DNA from: Dactylosporangium aurantiacum | GTDB lineage: Bacteria; Actinomycetota; Actinomycetes; Mycobacteriales; Micromonosporaceae | DNA length: 38,354 bases | Assembly: GCF_000716715.1 (NCBI RefSeq) | Contig: NZ_JNYJ01000063.1 | Location: 1-38,354, forward strand | Direction of reading: 5' to 3' | Shown: positions 31,427-38,354 of the stretch, one piece after another | How the letters are laid out: every line of letters starts with the position of its first letter | How positions within the stretch are numbered: the stretch's first letter is position 1 | Made by a program: the position numbers and the translations under genes | Notes under the pieces: model-generated | Seen by the model: only the letters and a program-made list of their open reading frames with translations | What the model was told of the DNA's origin: nothing | Database searches by the model: none

Positions 31427-32002
31427 ATGGGAGTCAGCCTTTCCAAGGGCGGCAATGTCAGTCTCACCAAGGCCGCGCCCGGTCTGACCGCGGTCAACGT
31501 CGGCCTTGGCTGGGACGTCCGCACCACCACCGGCGCGGACTTCGACCTCGACGCCAGCGCGCTGCTCCTCGGCGCCAGCGGCAAGGTCCTCACGGACCAG
31601 CACTTCGTGTTCTTCAACAACCTCAAGTCCCCCGACGGCACGGTCGAGCACACCGGCGACAACCTGACCGGCGAGGGCGAGGGCGACGACGAGATGATCA
31701 AGGTCAACCTCGCCGGCGTGGCGGCCGAGGTCGACAAGATCGTCTTCCCGGTGTCCATCCACGACGCCGACGCCCGTGGGCAGTCGTTCGGCCAGATCAC
31801 CAACGCGTTCATCCGGGTGGTCAACGCGGCCGACAACAACGAGCTGGCCCGCTACGACCTGAGCGAGGACTACTCGACCGAGACCGCGCTGATCTTCGGC
31901 GAGCTGTACCGCAACGGCGGCGAGTGGAAGTTCCGTGCCGTCGGCCAGGGCTACGCCTCGGGCCTGGCCGGTATCGCGCGGGACTACGGCGTCAACGTCT
32001 GA
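31427..32002 (+). CDS. terD: TerD family protein
   Basis: The 191-aa protein is a canonical TerD/TerE-type domain: [20 protein letters not shown], the calcium-site acidic segment [44 protein letters not shown] and the end [14 protein letters not shown]. It would bind Ca2+ in the cytoplasm as part of a stress response complex. ATG 31427 is preceded by TGGAGG. It follows the TerD-AIM24 gene and ends at a strong hairpin. No TerB, TerC or biosynthetic ter genes are in the window. Confidence 0.92.
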   Translation: MGVSLSKGGNVSLTKAAPGLTAVNVGLGWDVRTTTGADFDLDASALLLGASGKVLTDQHFVFFNNLKSPDGTVEHTGDNLTGEGEGDDEMIKVNLAGVAAEVDKIVFPVSIHDADARGQSFGQITNAFIRVVNAADNNELARYDLSEDYSTETALIFGELYRNGGEWKFRAVGQGYASGLAGIARDYGVNV

Positions 32003-32014
32003 CCAGCGGTGGAT

Positions 32015-32059
32015 GACGACCGGTGGGCCCCGCGAGCCGCGGCCGGCCCACCGGTCGTC
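32015..32059 (+). terminator. Strong hairpin after terD
   Basis: Arms 32015-32029 (GACGACCGGTGGGCC) and 32045-32059 are perfectly complementary over 15 bp with a 15-nt loop, starting 13 nt after the terD stop. A short T-containing stretch (CGCTTGTCC) follows. This is the likely terminator of terD. Confidence 0.7.
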
Positions 32060-32184
32060 GTCGCTTGTCCGGCGATCGGTCACCCGCTTCGATCGCTTCG
32101 ACCCGTTCGCAGTAGATATCCTCAACCCGTCCCCGCTTCACCCGAATCGTCACCTGCGGAGCAGAGGTTCCATCGGGTGGGAGT

Positions 32185-32520
32185 GGGTCGGCATGGACCG
32201 GCCGTATCGCGCTGAAGGACGCCACCTCCGCCACCGCCACCGCCACCGTGGCCGAGCTCGGTGAGTCCTCGGCCCAGATCGGCGACGTCGTCGAGCTCAT
32301 CATCGCGTTCGCGGATCAGACCAACCCGCTCGCCCTGAACGTCACCATCGAGGCGGCCCGGGCCGGCGAGTCCGGCAAGGGCTTCGCCGTGGTCGCCAGC
32401 GAGGTCAAGGACCTCGCCCAGGAGACGGCGCGGGCCACCGGGGGCATCGGCCGGCAGGTCGAGCGCATCCAGCGCAACGCCGACGCGACCAGCCAGGCGA
32501 TCAGCCGCATGGTACCGACC
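32185..32520 (+). pseudogene. Remnant of a methyl-accepting chemotaxis protein signalling domain
   Basis: The frame through 32248 encodes [18 protein letters not shown], then [42 protein letters not shown] and a few more heptads to about 32515. These match the conserved hairpin tip of chemoreceptor signalling domains. No sensor, membrane or HAMP part precedes it; the frame is closed by TAG at 32113-32115 upstream and turns into unrelated Arg/Pro-rich sequence downstream. Within the tip, the usual [18 protein letters not shown] has Leu to Pro and Ala to Val changes. It is therefore a decayed fragment, not a functional receptor. Confidence 0.7.
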
Positions 32521-32686
32521 CTCAGCAGTCCCACCGGGCGTCCGATGCCGCCACGCGGCGCCGGGGGCATAGCTCGGCGCCGGGCCTTATGCGCTTCAGT
32601 CCACTGTGGGCCGCGCTGGAAAGGGTCGCGCCGCACCTCCGTGCGCACATCCGCTGCTCGTGAGGAAACCGTTGTGAAACGTGGGA

Positions 32687-32715
32687 TTGACAGCTCCGGG
32701 GTCCGGGCCTAGGTT
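32687..32715 (+). promoter_or_regulatory. Housekeeping promoter of the mannan-type operon
   Basis: TTGACA (32687-32692), 17 bp, then TAGGTT (32710-32715): a perfect -35 and a TANNNT -10 at optimal spacing. Transcription would start near 32722 with a leader of about 90 nt. A weak dyad, GAAC-N7-GTTC (32720-32734), lies at the expected start point and could be an operator. Confidence 0.7.
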
Positions 32716-32811
32716 GATGGAACTTATCCGGTTCAGTCACCTCGCCGCGACGACACACCCCCCTGCGGCGCCCGGGCTGCCGGCGACGGCACCGCCTGAA
32801 GGGTTTCCGCG

Positions 32812-33789
32812 ATGTCCCACCACGGGTTCAACGTCCAGTGGATGTTCAACGCCCACGCCGGCGCGGCAGGGCCCGACGAGCGCGTGCTGGACGCGGTCGC
32901 GGCGTGGGGGTTCGACTTCATCCGGCTGCCGACCGACTACCGGCTGTGGAGCGTCGGCGGCGACCCGTACCGCGCGGACGAGTCGGTGCTCGCGCTCATC
33001 GACCAGACCGTCGACGCCTGCCGGCAGCGCGGCCTGCATCTTTCACTGAACCTGCACCGCGCGCCCGGCTACATCATCACCGGCTGGGAGACCGAGCCCT
33101 ACAACCTGTGGACGGACCGGCCCGCCCGCGACGCGTTCGTCGCGACCTGGGAACGCTTCGCCGAGCGGTACGCGGACGTGCCGCCCGCCGACCTCAGCTT
33201 CGACCTGGTCAACGAGCCGCCGGCGCTCGGCCTGCGCGGCTTCACCCGCGAGGCGCACGAGACCGTCATCCGCCACGCGGCCGGTGCGGTGCGGGCGATC
33301 TCACCGGACCGGCCGCTGGTCATCGACGGCCTCGACGGCGGCAACCTCGCCATGCCGGAGCTCGCGGACCTCGGCGCGACCCAGAGCGTGCGCGGCTACC
33401 AGCCGATGAGCGTGTCGCACTACGGGGCGCCCTGGTGGCCCGGGCACCGGGGGCTGCCACCCCCGAAGTACCCGGTCGACTACGACGGGCGCTGGTGGGA
33501 CGCGGCCGGGCTGCGCGAGTTCTACGCGCCGTGGCGTGAGCTGGAGGCGTCGGGCGTGCCCGTGCACGTCGGCGAGTTCGGCTGCTACGAGCACACCCCG
33601 GACGACGTGGCCCGCGCCTGGTTCGCCGACCTGTTCGACGTCTTCGGCCAGTTCGGCTGGGGCTTCGCGCTCTGGGAGTTCGAAGGCCCCTTCGGCATCG
33701 TCGGGCACCGCCGGCCCGGCGCCGTCTTCGAGCGGCGCGACGGCTTCGACGTCGACGTGCACCTGCTCGACCTCATGCGTTCGTTCTGA
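32812..33789 (+). CDS. Glycoside hydrolase family 5 (cellulase/mannanase-like), intracellular
   Basis: A 325-aa TIM-barrel hydrolase without signal peptide. GH5 landmarks: GFDFIRLPTDYRLW, LHLSLNLHRAPGY, the acid/base Glu in FDLVNEPPA, SVSHYGAPWW, the nucleophile Glu in VHVGEFGCYEH and the late Trp in FALWEFEGPFG. ATG 32812 is preceded by GAAGGG. It heads an operon with a sugar ABC importer, a ROK kinase and a beta-mannosidase, so it probably trims imported beta-mannan or glucomannan oligosaccharides; other beta-glucans remain possible. Confidence 0.88.
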   Translation: MSHHGFNVQWMFNAHAGAAGPDERVLDAVAAWGFDFIRLPTDYRLWSVGGDPYRADESVLALIDQTVDACRQRGLHLSLNLHRAPGYIITGWETEPYNLWTDRPARDAFVATWERFAERYADVPPADLSFDLVNEPPALGLRGFTREAHETVIRHAAGAVRAISPDRPLVIDGLDGGNLAMPELADLGATQSVRGYQPMSVSHYGAPWWPGHRGLPPPKYPVDYDGRWWDAAGLREFYAPWRELEASGVPVHVGEFGCYEHTPDDVARAWFADLFDVFGQFGWGFALWEFEGPFGIVGHRRPGAVFERRDGFDVDVHLLDLMRSF

Positions 33790-33852
33790 CCCCGGCACCC
33801 ATACAGCACAACCCGATACCGATACCTCACCCCACATCGGAAGGTGGTACCC

Positions 33853-35142
33853 GTGCATACCCGACGGCACCTGATCGCCGTGCTCGCCGCCGCATCCCTC
33901 GCCCTCACCGCCTGCGGCGACGGCGACGGCGGCGGCAGCAACGACGGCAAGATCGCCGGTGACATCACGGTCCTGACCCAGCGCACCGACCTGGTCGACA
34001 CCGTGCTGCCCGAGTACAAGAAGAAGTTCGAGGCCAAGTACCCGGGCACGAACGTCAAGTTCGAGGCGATCACCGACTACGAGGGGGAGGTGCGCGTCCG
34101 GATGAACACGAAGAACTACGGCGACGTGCTGCCGATCCCGAACTCCGTCACCGCCGACCAGCTCCCGCTGTTCTTCGAGCCGCTCGGCACCGTGGACGAG
34201 CTCAAGGACAAGTACCGGTTCGTGCGCTCCGAGCAGACGTTCGGCGGCAAGGTGTACGGACTGGCCATCACCGGCAACGCCCAGGGCTACGTGTTCAACA
34301 AGAAGGTCTGGACCCAGGCCGGCATCACCACGCCGCCGAAGACGCCGGAGGAGTTCCTCGACGCGCTCAAGGCCATCAAGGAGAAGACCGGCGTCATCCC
34401 GCTGTACACGAACTACAAGGACGGCTGGCCGCTCGGGCAGTGGGAAGGCGTGCGCGGCGCCGTCAGCGGCGACCCGGACGCGGCGATAAAGCTCGCCAAG
34501 GAAGACGCCCCGTGGACCCCCGGCAAGGAGCAGTACATCATCGACTCGCTGCTCTACGACGCGGTCAAGGGCGGCTACTCCGAGCCTGACCCGACCACCA
34601 CGAACTGGGAGCAGTCCAAGGGCCTGCTCGGCACCGGCAAGATCGCCACGATGATGCTCGGCTCGTGGTCGGTGGTGCAGATGCAGGCGGCCGCCGCCAG
34701 CAAGGACGACATCGGCTACTGGCCGTTCCCGAGCCAGGTCAACGGCAAGTTCTACACGGTCGTCGGCGGCGACTACAAGAACGGCATCAACGTCAACTCG
34801 AAGAACAAGGCGACCGCGCGGGCCTGGGTCGACTGGTTCGCCAACGAGTCGAACTACGCCACTGACCAGGGCGGCGTGTCGCCGGTCATCAGCGCGCAGC
34901 TGCCGGCGTCCCTGGCCGATCTGCAGGCGGCGAAGACGGAGTTCATCGAGCTGAACCCGGCGCCGAAGGGCGAGGAAGGGCTCGCCGACAAGATCGGCAA
35001 CACGGCCGAGATCGCGCTGTTCGACGGCAAGTACCGCCAGCGGATCGTCGACGCGGCCCGCGGCGCGAAGAAGGAGACGAAGGAACAGATCTTCGCCGAC
35101 CTGAACAAGAAGTGGGCCGACACCCGCGCCAAGCTCAAGTAG
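33853..35142 (+). CDS. ABC sugar transporter, extracellular solute-binding lipoprotein
   Basis: The 429-aa protein starts with a lipoprotein signal peptide (MHTRRHLIAVLAAASLALTAC; lipobox LTAC). A Gly/Asp/Ser tether and a family 1 (MalE-like) solute-binding fold follow: ITVLTQRTDLVDTVLPEYKKKFEAKYPGTNVKFE, YGLAITGNAQGYVFNKKVW, and MMLGSWSVVQMQ. It would capture oligosaccharides outside the cell for the two permeases that follow. GTG 33853 is preferred because GGAAGG lies 8 nt upstream; GTG 33844 overlaps that site. The coding sequence is unusually rich in Lys for this window, as is common in binding proteins. Confidence 0.92.
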   Translation: MHTRRHLIAVLAAASLALTACGDGDGGGSNDGKIAGDITVLTQRTDLVDTVLPEYKKKFEAKYPGTNVKFEAITDYEGEVRVRMNTKNYGDVLPIPNSVTADQLPLFFEPLGTVDELKDKYRFVRSEQTFGGKVYGLAITGNAQGYVFNKKVWTQAGITTPPKTPEEFLDALKAIKEKTGVIPLYTNYKDGWPLGQWEGVRGAVSGDPDAAIKLAKEDAPWTPGKEQYIIDSLLYDAVKGGYSEPDPTTTNWEQSKGLLGTGKIATMMLGSWSVVQMQAAAASKDDIGYWPFPSQVNGKFYTVVGGDYKNGINVNSKNKATARAWVDWFANESNYATDQGGVSPVISAQLPASLADLQAAKTEFIELNPAPKGEEGLADKIGNTAEIALFDGKYRQRIVDAARGAKKETKEQIFADLNKKWADTRAKLK

Positions 35143-35166
35143 CCCCCGCACCGATCCCGTAGCACC

Positions 35167-35202
35167 GGCGTGCGGACGGACCACCCCTGCCGTCCGCACG
35201 CC
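35167..35202 (+). terminator. Intra-operon hairpin after the binding-protein gene
   Basis: GGCGTGCGGACGG (35167-35179) and its perfect complement (35190-35202) form a 13-bp stem with a 10-nt loop, 24 nt after the binding-protein stop. No T-run follows. Such hairpins commonly stabilise binding-protein mRNA or partly end transcription so that permeases are made in smaller amounts. Confidence 0.65.
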
Positions 35203-35249
35203 CCCGGGCCGCCGCAGTCCCGGACCGTCCCAGCCCGAAGGTGAGCCCG

Positions 35250-36200
35250 ATGGCCCTTGGCATGAAACTCGCGTCCGACCCCCGGCACGCCCCGCCGGGC
35301 CGGCCGGCACGCCCGTCCCGCGGCCGCCCGGGCGGCCTGGCCCGCACGCTGACGCCGTACCTGTTCCTCCTCGCACCGCTGACGTTCCTGATCGTGTTCA
35401 CCTACATCCCGGTGGTGAACATGTTCGGCTACAGCGTCACGTCCTGGGACGGGCTCAGCCCCAGCCGGGAGTTCGTGGGGTTCGACAACTACGTCGAGAT
35501 CGCCACCCGGCCCGAGCTGTTCGGGGTGCTGAAGGTCAGCCTGTACTACATCGGCGCGTCGGTCGTGCAGATCGTGCTCGCCCTGTACTTCGCCACGATC
35601 CTGAGCTTCAACACCCGGTTCCGGAACCTGTTCAAGGGCGTGCTGTTCTTCCCGTACCTCATCAACGGCGTCGCGATCGGCATGATCTTCCTGTTCTTCT
35701 TCCAGCCGGGCGGCACCCTGGACTCGGCGATGTCCGCGGTCGGACTCGGCGGCGCGACCCAGCAGTGGCTCGGCGACCCCGAGGTCGTCAACTACTCCCT
35801 CGCCGGCACCTCGATCTGGCGCTACCTCGGGCTGAACTTCGTGCTGTTCCTCGGCGCGATCCAGTCGATCCCCGCGCACCTGTACGAGGCCGCCGAGCTC
35901 GACGGCGCGAACCGGTGGGACCAGTTCCTGCACATCATCCTGCCGGGCATCCGGCCGATCGTCGGGCTGTCGTTCATCCTCGCGATCTCCGGCTCGCTGT
36001 CGGTGTTCGAGATCCCGTTCATCATGACCGGCGGCGCCAACGACAGCGAGACGTTCGTCATCCAGACCGTGAACATGGCGTTCAAGTACTACAAGCTCGG
36101 CCTCGCCTCGGCGATGGCGGTCGTCCTGCTCGTCATCATCCTGCTGGTCACGTGGCTGCAGCGGCGCATCGCCCCGGACGAGAAGGTGGACCTGTCGTGA
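35250..36200 (+). CDS. ABC sugar transporter permease (MalF/UgpA-like)
   Basis: A 316-aa membrane protein with six hydrophobic segments and the cytoplasmic EAA loop (YEAAELDGANRWDQFLHIILPGI) that contacts the ATPase. The N-terminus is a Pro/Arg-rich cytoplasmic tail of about 35 residues. ATG 35250 follows GAAGG at good spacing; GTG 35241 is less likely. Its stop overlaps the start of the second permease by 4 bp (GTGA). No ATPase gene is in the operon, so a shared MsiK-type ATPase is probably used. Confidence 0.92.
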   Translation: MALGMKLASDPRHAPPGRPARPSRGRPGGLARTLTPYLFLLAPLTFLIVFTYIPVVNMFGYSVTSWDGLSPSREFVGFDNYVEIATRPELFGVLKVSLYYIGASVVQIVLALYFATILSFNTRFRNLFKGVLFFPYLINGVAIGMIFLFFFQPGGTLDSAMSAVGLGGATQQWLGDPEVVNYSLAGTSIWRYLGLNFVLFLGAIQSIPAHLYEAAELDGANRWDQFLHIILPGIRPIVGLSFILAISGSLSVFEIPFIMTGGANDSETFVIQTVNMAFKYYKLGLASAMAVVLLVIILLVTWLQRRIAPDEKVDLS

Positions 36201-37012
36201 TCGCGCGCTTCCTCAAGTACGCCTCCCTGGTCGGCGCGTCGCTGGTGGTGCTGCTGCCGCCGGTCGTGCTGGTGCTGGCGTCGCTGAAGACCAACAACGA
36301 GTACCTCACCACCGGGCCGTTCGACCCGCCGGGCGACTGGCTCAACTTCGACAACTACGTCACGGCGTTCACCAAGGGGCACATGCTCCGCGGCTTCGTC
36401 AACACGTCGATCATCATGGCCGCGTCGCTCGTCGGCACCGTGATCATCGGGTCGATGGCCGCCTACGCGATCGACCGGTTCCGGTTCCGCCTGCGCGGGC
36501 TGGTCGTGGCGCTGTTCCTGCTCGCCACGCTCGTGCCGGGCGTCACCACCCAGGTCGCCACGTTCAAGGTCGTCGACGCCCTCGACCTCTACGACAGCCG
36601 GTGGTCCGCGATCGTGCTGTTCCTCGGCACCGACATCATCTCCATCTACATCTTCCAGCAGTTCCTGCGCGGCGTGCCCCGCGAGCTCGACGAGGCCGCC
36701 GCGATGGAGGGCGCCACCCCGTTCGGCATCTACTGGAAGATCATCCTGCCGCTGCTGAAGCCGGCGGTCGCGACCGTCGTCATCGTCAAGGGCATCGCGA
36801 TGTACAACGAGTTCTACATCCCGTTCCTGTACATGCCGTCGCAGGAGCTCGGTGTCATCTCCACCTCGCTGTACCGGTTCAAGGGGCCGTTCGGCGCGCA
36901 GTGGGAGGTCATCTCCGCCGGGGTCATCCTCGTCATCATCCCGACGCTGATCGCGTTCCTCGCGCTGCAACGCTTCATCTACAACGGGTTCACCGCGGGG
37001 GCCGGCAAGTGA
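36197..37012 (+). CDS. ABC sugar transporter permease (MalG/UgpE-like)
   Basis: A 271-aa membrane protein with six hydrophobic segments and the EAA loop LDEAAAMEGATPFGIYWKIILPLLKPA. It pairs with the preceding permease, whose stop codon it overlaps by 4 bp, so translation is coupled. The stop codon lies inside the first unit of the repeat that precedes the ROK gene. Confidence 0.92.
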   Translation: MIARFLKYASLVGASLVVLLPPVVLVLASLKTNNEYLTTGPFDPPGDWLNFDNYVTAFTKGHMLRGFVNTSIIMAASLVGTVIIGSMAAYAIDRFRFRLRGLVVALFLLATLVPGVTTQVATFKVVDALDLYDSRWSAIVLFLGTDIISIYIFQQFLRGVPRELDEAAAMEGATPFGIYWKIILPLLKPAVATVVIVKGIAMYNEFYIPFLYMPSQELGVISTSLYRFKGPFGAQWEVISAGVILVIIPTLIAFLALQRFIYNGFTAGAGK

Positions 37013-37191
37013 GCGGTCCGGAGCGCAGCGGAGGAGCCGCGAACCATGGGTTCAGTGTTGGCGCACGGCGGCGCCGGAGCGCAGCGGAGGTGACGGCGTG
37101 AGCGGCCAGCGCAGCGGCTCGGGCCGCGAGCCATGGGTTCAGTGTTGGCGCACGGCGGCGCCGGAGCGCAGCGGAGGTGACGGCGTGAGCG
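37009..37191 (+). repeat. Tandem repeat carrying ribosome binding site and start codon
   Basis: Unit 1 (37009-37097, 89 bp) and unit 2 (37098-37184, 87 bp) are near-identical over their last two thirds; GTGAGCG, the first bases of a third unit, is the start of the ROK gene. Each unit contains CCATGGGTTCAGTGTTGGCG and ends with GGAGCGCAGCGGAGG then GTG. GAACC-ATG-GGTTC in unit 1 is a small dyad. The repeat fills the 172-bp gap between permease and kinase. Confidence 0.85.
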
Positions 37192-38084
37192 TGGTGTTCG
37201 GTGGGGTTGAGGCCGGGGGAACGAAGGTCGTGTGTGCGGTCGGCGTCGGTCCCGACGGGGTCCTGGACCGCACCACCATCCCGACGACCGAGCCGGGGGA
37301 GACCCTCGAGCGGATCATCGGCTACTTCCTCGCCCAGCGCGCCGCCGGCCACGACATCGCCGCGCTCGGCGTCGCCTCGTTCGGCCCGCTCGACCTGCGG
37401 GAGGGCCGGATCACGACCACGCCGAAACCCGGGTGGGGCGGCACCGACCTCGTCGGCGAGCTGCGCCGCGGCCTCGGGGTGCCGATCGCCCTGGACACCG
37501 ACGTCAACGGCGCCGCGTACGGCGAACACCGGTGGGGCGCCGGCCGCGGCCGGGGCACCGTCGTCTACGTCACCGTCGGCACCGGGATCGGCGGCGGCGC
37601 CATCGTCGACGGCCGGCCCCTGCACGGCCTGCTGCACCCGGAGATGGGGCACCTGCACGTGCGCCGGCACCCCGACGACGACTTCGCCGGCACCTGCCCG
37701 TTCCACGGCGACTGCATCGAGGGCCTCGCCAGCGGGCCCGCCATCGAGCGCCGCGCCGGGCGTCCCGCCCGGGACCTCGGCCCCCTGCTCGCGCGGACGG
37801 TGACGATCGAGGCGCACTACCTCGCCCAGCTCATGACGTCGATCATCTACCTGCTGATGCCGCACCGCATCGTCGTCGGCGGCGGCGTGCTCAACATCCC
37901 CGGCCTCCTCGACGCGGTCCGCGACGCCACCGCCGCCCGCCTCGGCAAGGCCCTCGACGCGGTGCCCGCCACGGCCCGTATGGACGAGTACATCGTGCCG
38001 CCCGACCTCGGCCAGTTCTCCGGTGTGCTCGGCGCCCTCGGGCTCGCCGAGCACGAGTATCAGCGGTCGTTGACGAACCGCTGA
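37185..38084 (+). CDS. ROK family sugar kinase (fructokinase/mannokinase-like)
   Basis: The 299-aa kinase carries the ATP-binding GGVEAGGTKVVCAVG, the sugar-site Asp in IALDTDVNGAAYGEH, VTVGTGIGGGAIVDG, and the ROK zinc signature in the fructokinase form (GHLHVRR, then GTCPFHGDCIEGLASGPA). It would phosphorylate mannose or fructose released in the cytoplasm. GTG 37185 has GGAGG 8 nt upstream. An identical ribosome binding site and GTG occur 87 bp earlier (37098), in frame, so a 29-residue N-terminal extension rich in Ser and Arg could also be made. Context (GH5, beta-mannosidase) favours mannose. Confidence 0.88.
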   Translation: MSVVFGGVEAGGTKVVCAVGVGPDGVLDRTTIPTTEPGETLERIIGYFLAQRAAGHDIAALGVASFGPLDLREGRITTTPKPGWGGTDLVGELRRGLGVPIALDTDVNGAAYGEHRWGAGRGRGTVVYVTVGTGIGGGAIVDGRPLHGLLHPEMGHLHVRRHPDDDFAGTCPFHGDCIEGLASGPAIERRAGRPARDLGPLLARTVTIEAHYLAQLMTSIIYLLMPHRIVVGGGVLNIPGLLDAVRDATAARLGKALDAVPATARMDEYIVPPDLGQFSGVLGALGLAEHEYQRSLTNR

Positions 38085-38123
38085 CCCACCACTGTTCCGC
38101 ACACGACCCCCACGGGAGTGCTC

Positions 38124-38354
38124 ATGCCTGTCCTGCGTCCCCTGCATGCCGAGTGGACCGTGCGCGCGCTGGACGCGCCGCCCGGCACCGTCGACGGGGT
38201 CTATCCCGCGCAGGTCCCGGGCTGCGTGCACACCGATCTGCTCGCGGCGGGGGCCATTCCTGACCCGTACCTGGACGACAACGAGGTGGCGTTGTCGTGG
38301 ATCGGTCGGACGGCGTGGGTGTACGAGACGACGTTCGACGCGGACCTGGCCGGT
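38124..38354 (+). CDS. Beta-mannosidase, glycoside hydrolase family 2 (N-terminal part)
   Basis: The first 77 residues are visible before the window ends. QVPGCVHTDLLAAGAIPDPYLDDNE and ALSWIGRTAWVYETTF are the hallmark N-terminal jelly-roll segment of GH2 beta-mannosidases. ATG 38124 is preceded by GGGAG. No signal peptide is present, so it would hydrolyse manno-oligosaccharides in the cytoplasm, supplying mannose to the ROK kinase 39 bp upstream. The catalytic residues lie beyond the window. Confidence 0.85.
   Translation, partial: MPVLRPLHAEWTVRALDAPPGTVDGVYPAQVPGCVHTDLLAAGAIPDPYLDDNEVALSWIGRTAWVYETTFDADLAG

Noticed and set aside
32521..32686. Repeated CGGCGCCGGG elements between the chemoreceptor remnant and the promoter
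   Set aside because: They are short, self-complementary and of a kind expected by chance at this GC content.
1..38354. tRNA, rRNA, CRISPR arrays, insertion sequences, integrases or attachment sites
   Set aside because: None was recognised by eye; a tRNA and covariance-model scan would be needed to exclude small RNA genes.

Overview
The window is uniformly high-GC DNA with strong third-position GC bias. Regulators are actinobacterial in style (ECF41 sigma factor, LAL-type LuxR, TerD proteins, DUF3558-like lipoprotein, triple-cysteine ArsC), and several genes have no Shine-Dalgarno but a TANNNT box 6-7 nt before the start codon, as leaderless mRNAs do. This suggests a chromosomal segment of a filamentous actinomycete, possibly Micromonosporaceae-like (an inference from gene style only). 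I found no rRNA, tRNA, CRISPR array, IS element or phage gene.

Layout. 1-3246: end of an unidentified gene, a ketose 3-epimerase, a DUF3558-like lipoprotein, a Bcp-type peroxiredoxin and a saccharopine-dehydrogenase-like oxidoreductase. 3318-6749: a GlxA/AraC regulator, then a metal module: chromate transporter chrA, an ArsR-ArsC fusion and a VOC protein, with near-identical ArsR-type boxes before chrA and the fusion. 6746-8333: a GNAT gene translationally coupled to an extra IF-1, and a stand-alone TSCPD (NrdJ C-terminal-like) protein. 8451-13203: GH51 arabinofuranosidase, alpha/beta hydrolase, and a divergent lacI/MFS pair with only 30 bp between start codons. 13407-17015: a minus-strand merR-VOC-PEP mutase-like operon with a MerR-type promoter, divergent from a POT peptide transporter. 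17082-21343: an 866-aa LAL regulator, then wrbA divergent from an ECF41 sigma factor, each preceded by an ECF41-like promoter. 21358-27940: two tandem PAS/GAF sensor kinases, the second ending after its HisKA domain. 28000-32002: an ABC exporter, a TerD-AIM24 fusion and a TerD protein. 32003-32811: a hairpin, a degenerate chemoreceptor remnant and a consensus promoter. 32812-38354: an intracellular GH5 enzyme, an ABC sugar importer, a ROK sugar kinase and the start of a GH2 beta-mannosidase, read as a beta-mannan oligosaccharide operon.

Most interesting points: the ECF41 sigma factor with symmetrical candidate promoters for itself and a WrbA-type flavoprotein; the kinase pair in which one member has lost its ATPase domain; the IF-1 paralogue coupled to an acetyltransferase; the ArsR-box module shared by chrA and an arsR-arsC fusion; and an in-frame 87-bp tandem repeat that duplicates the ribosome binding site and start codon of the ROK kinase. 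Functions come from recognisable motifs and were not checked by database search.
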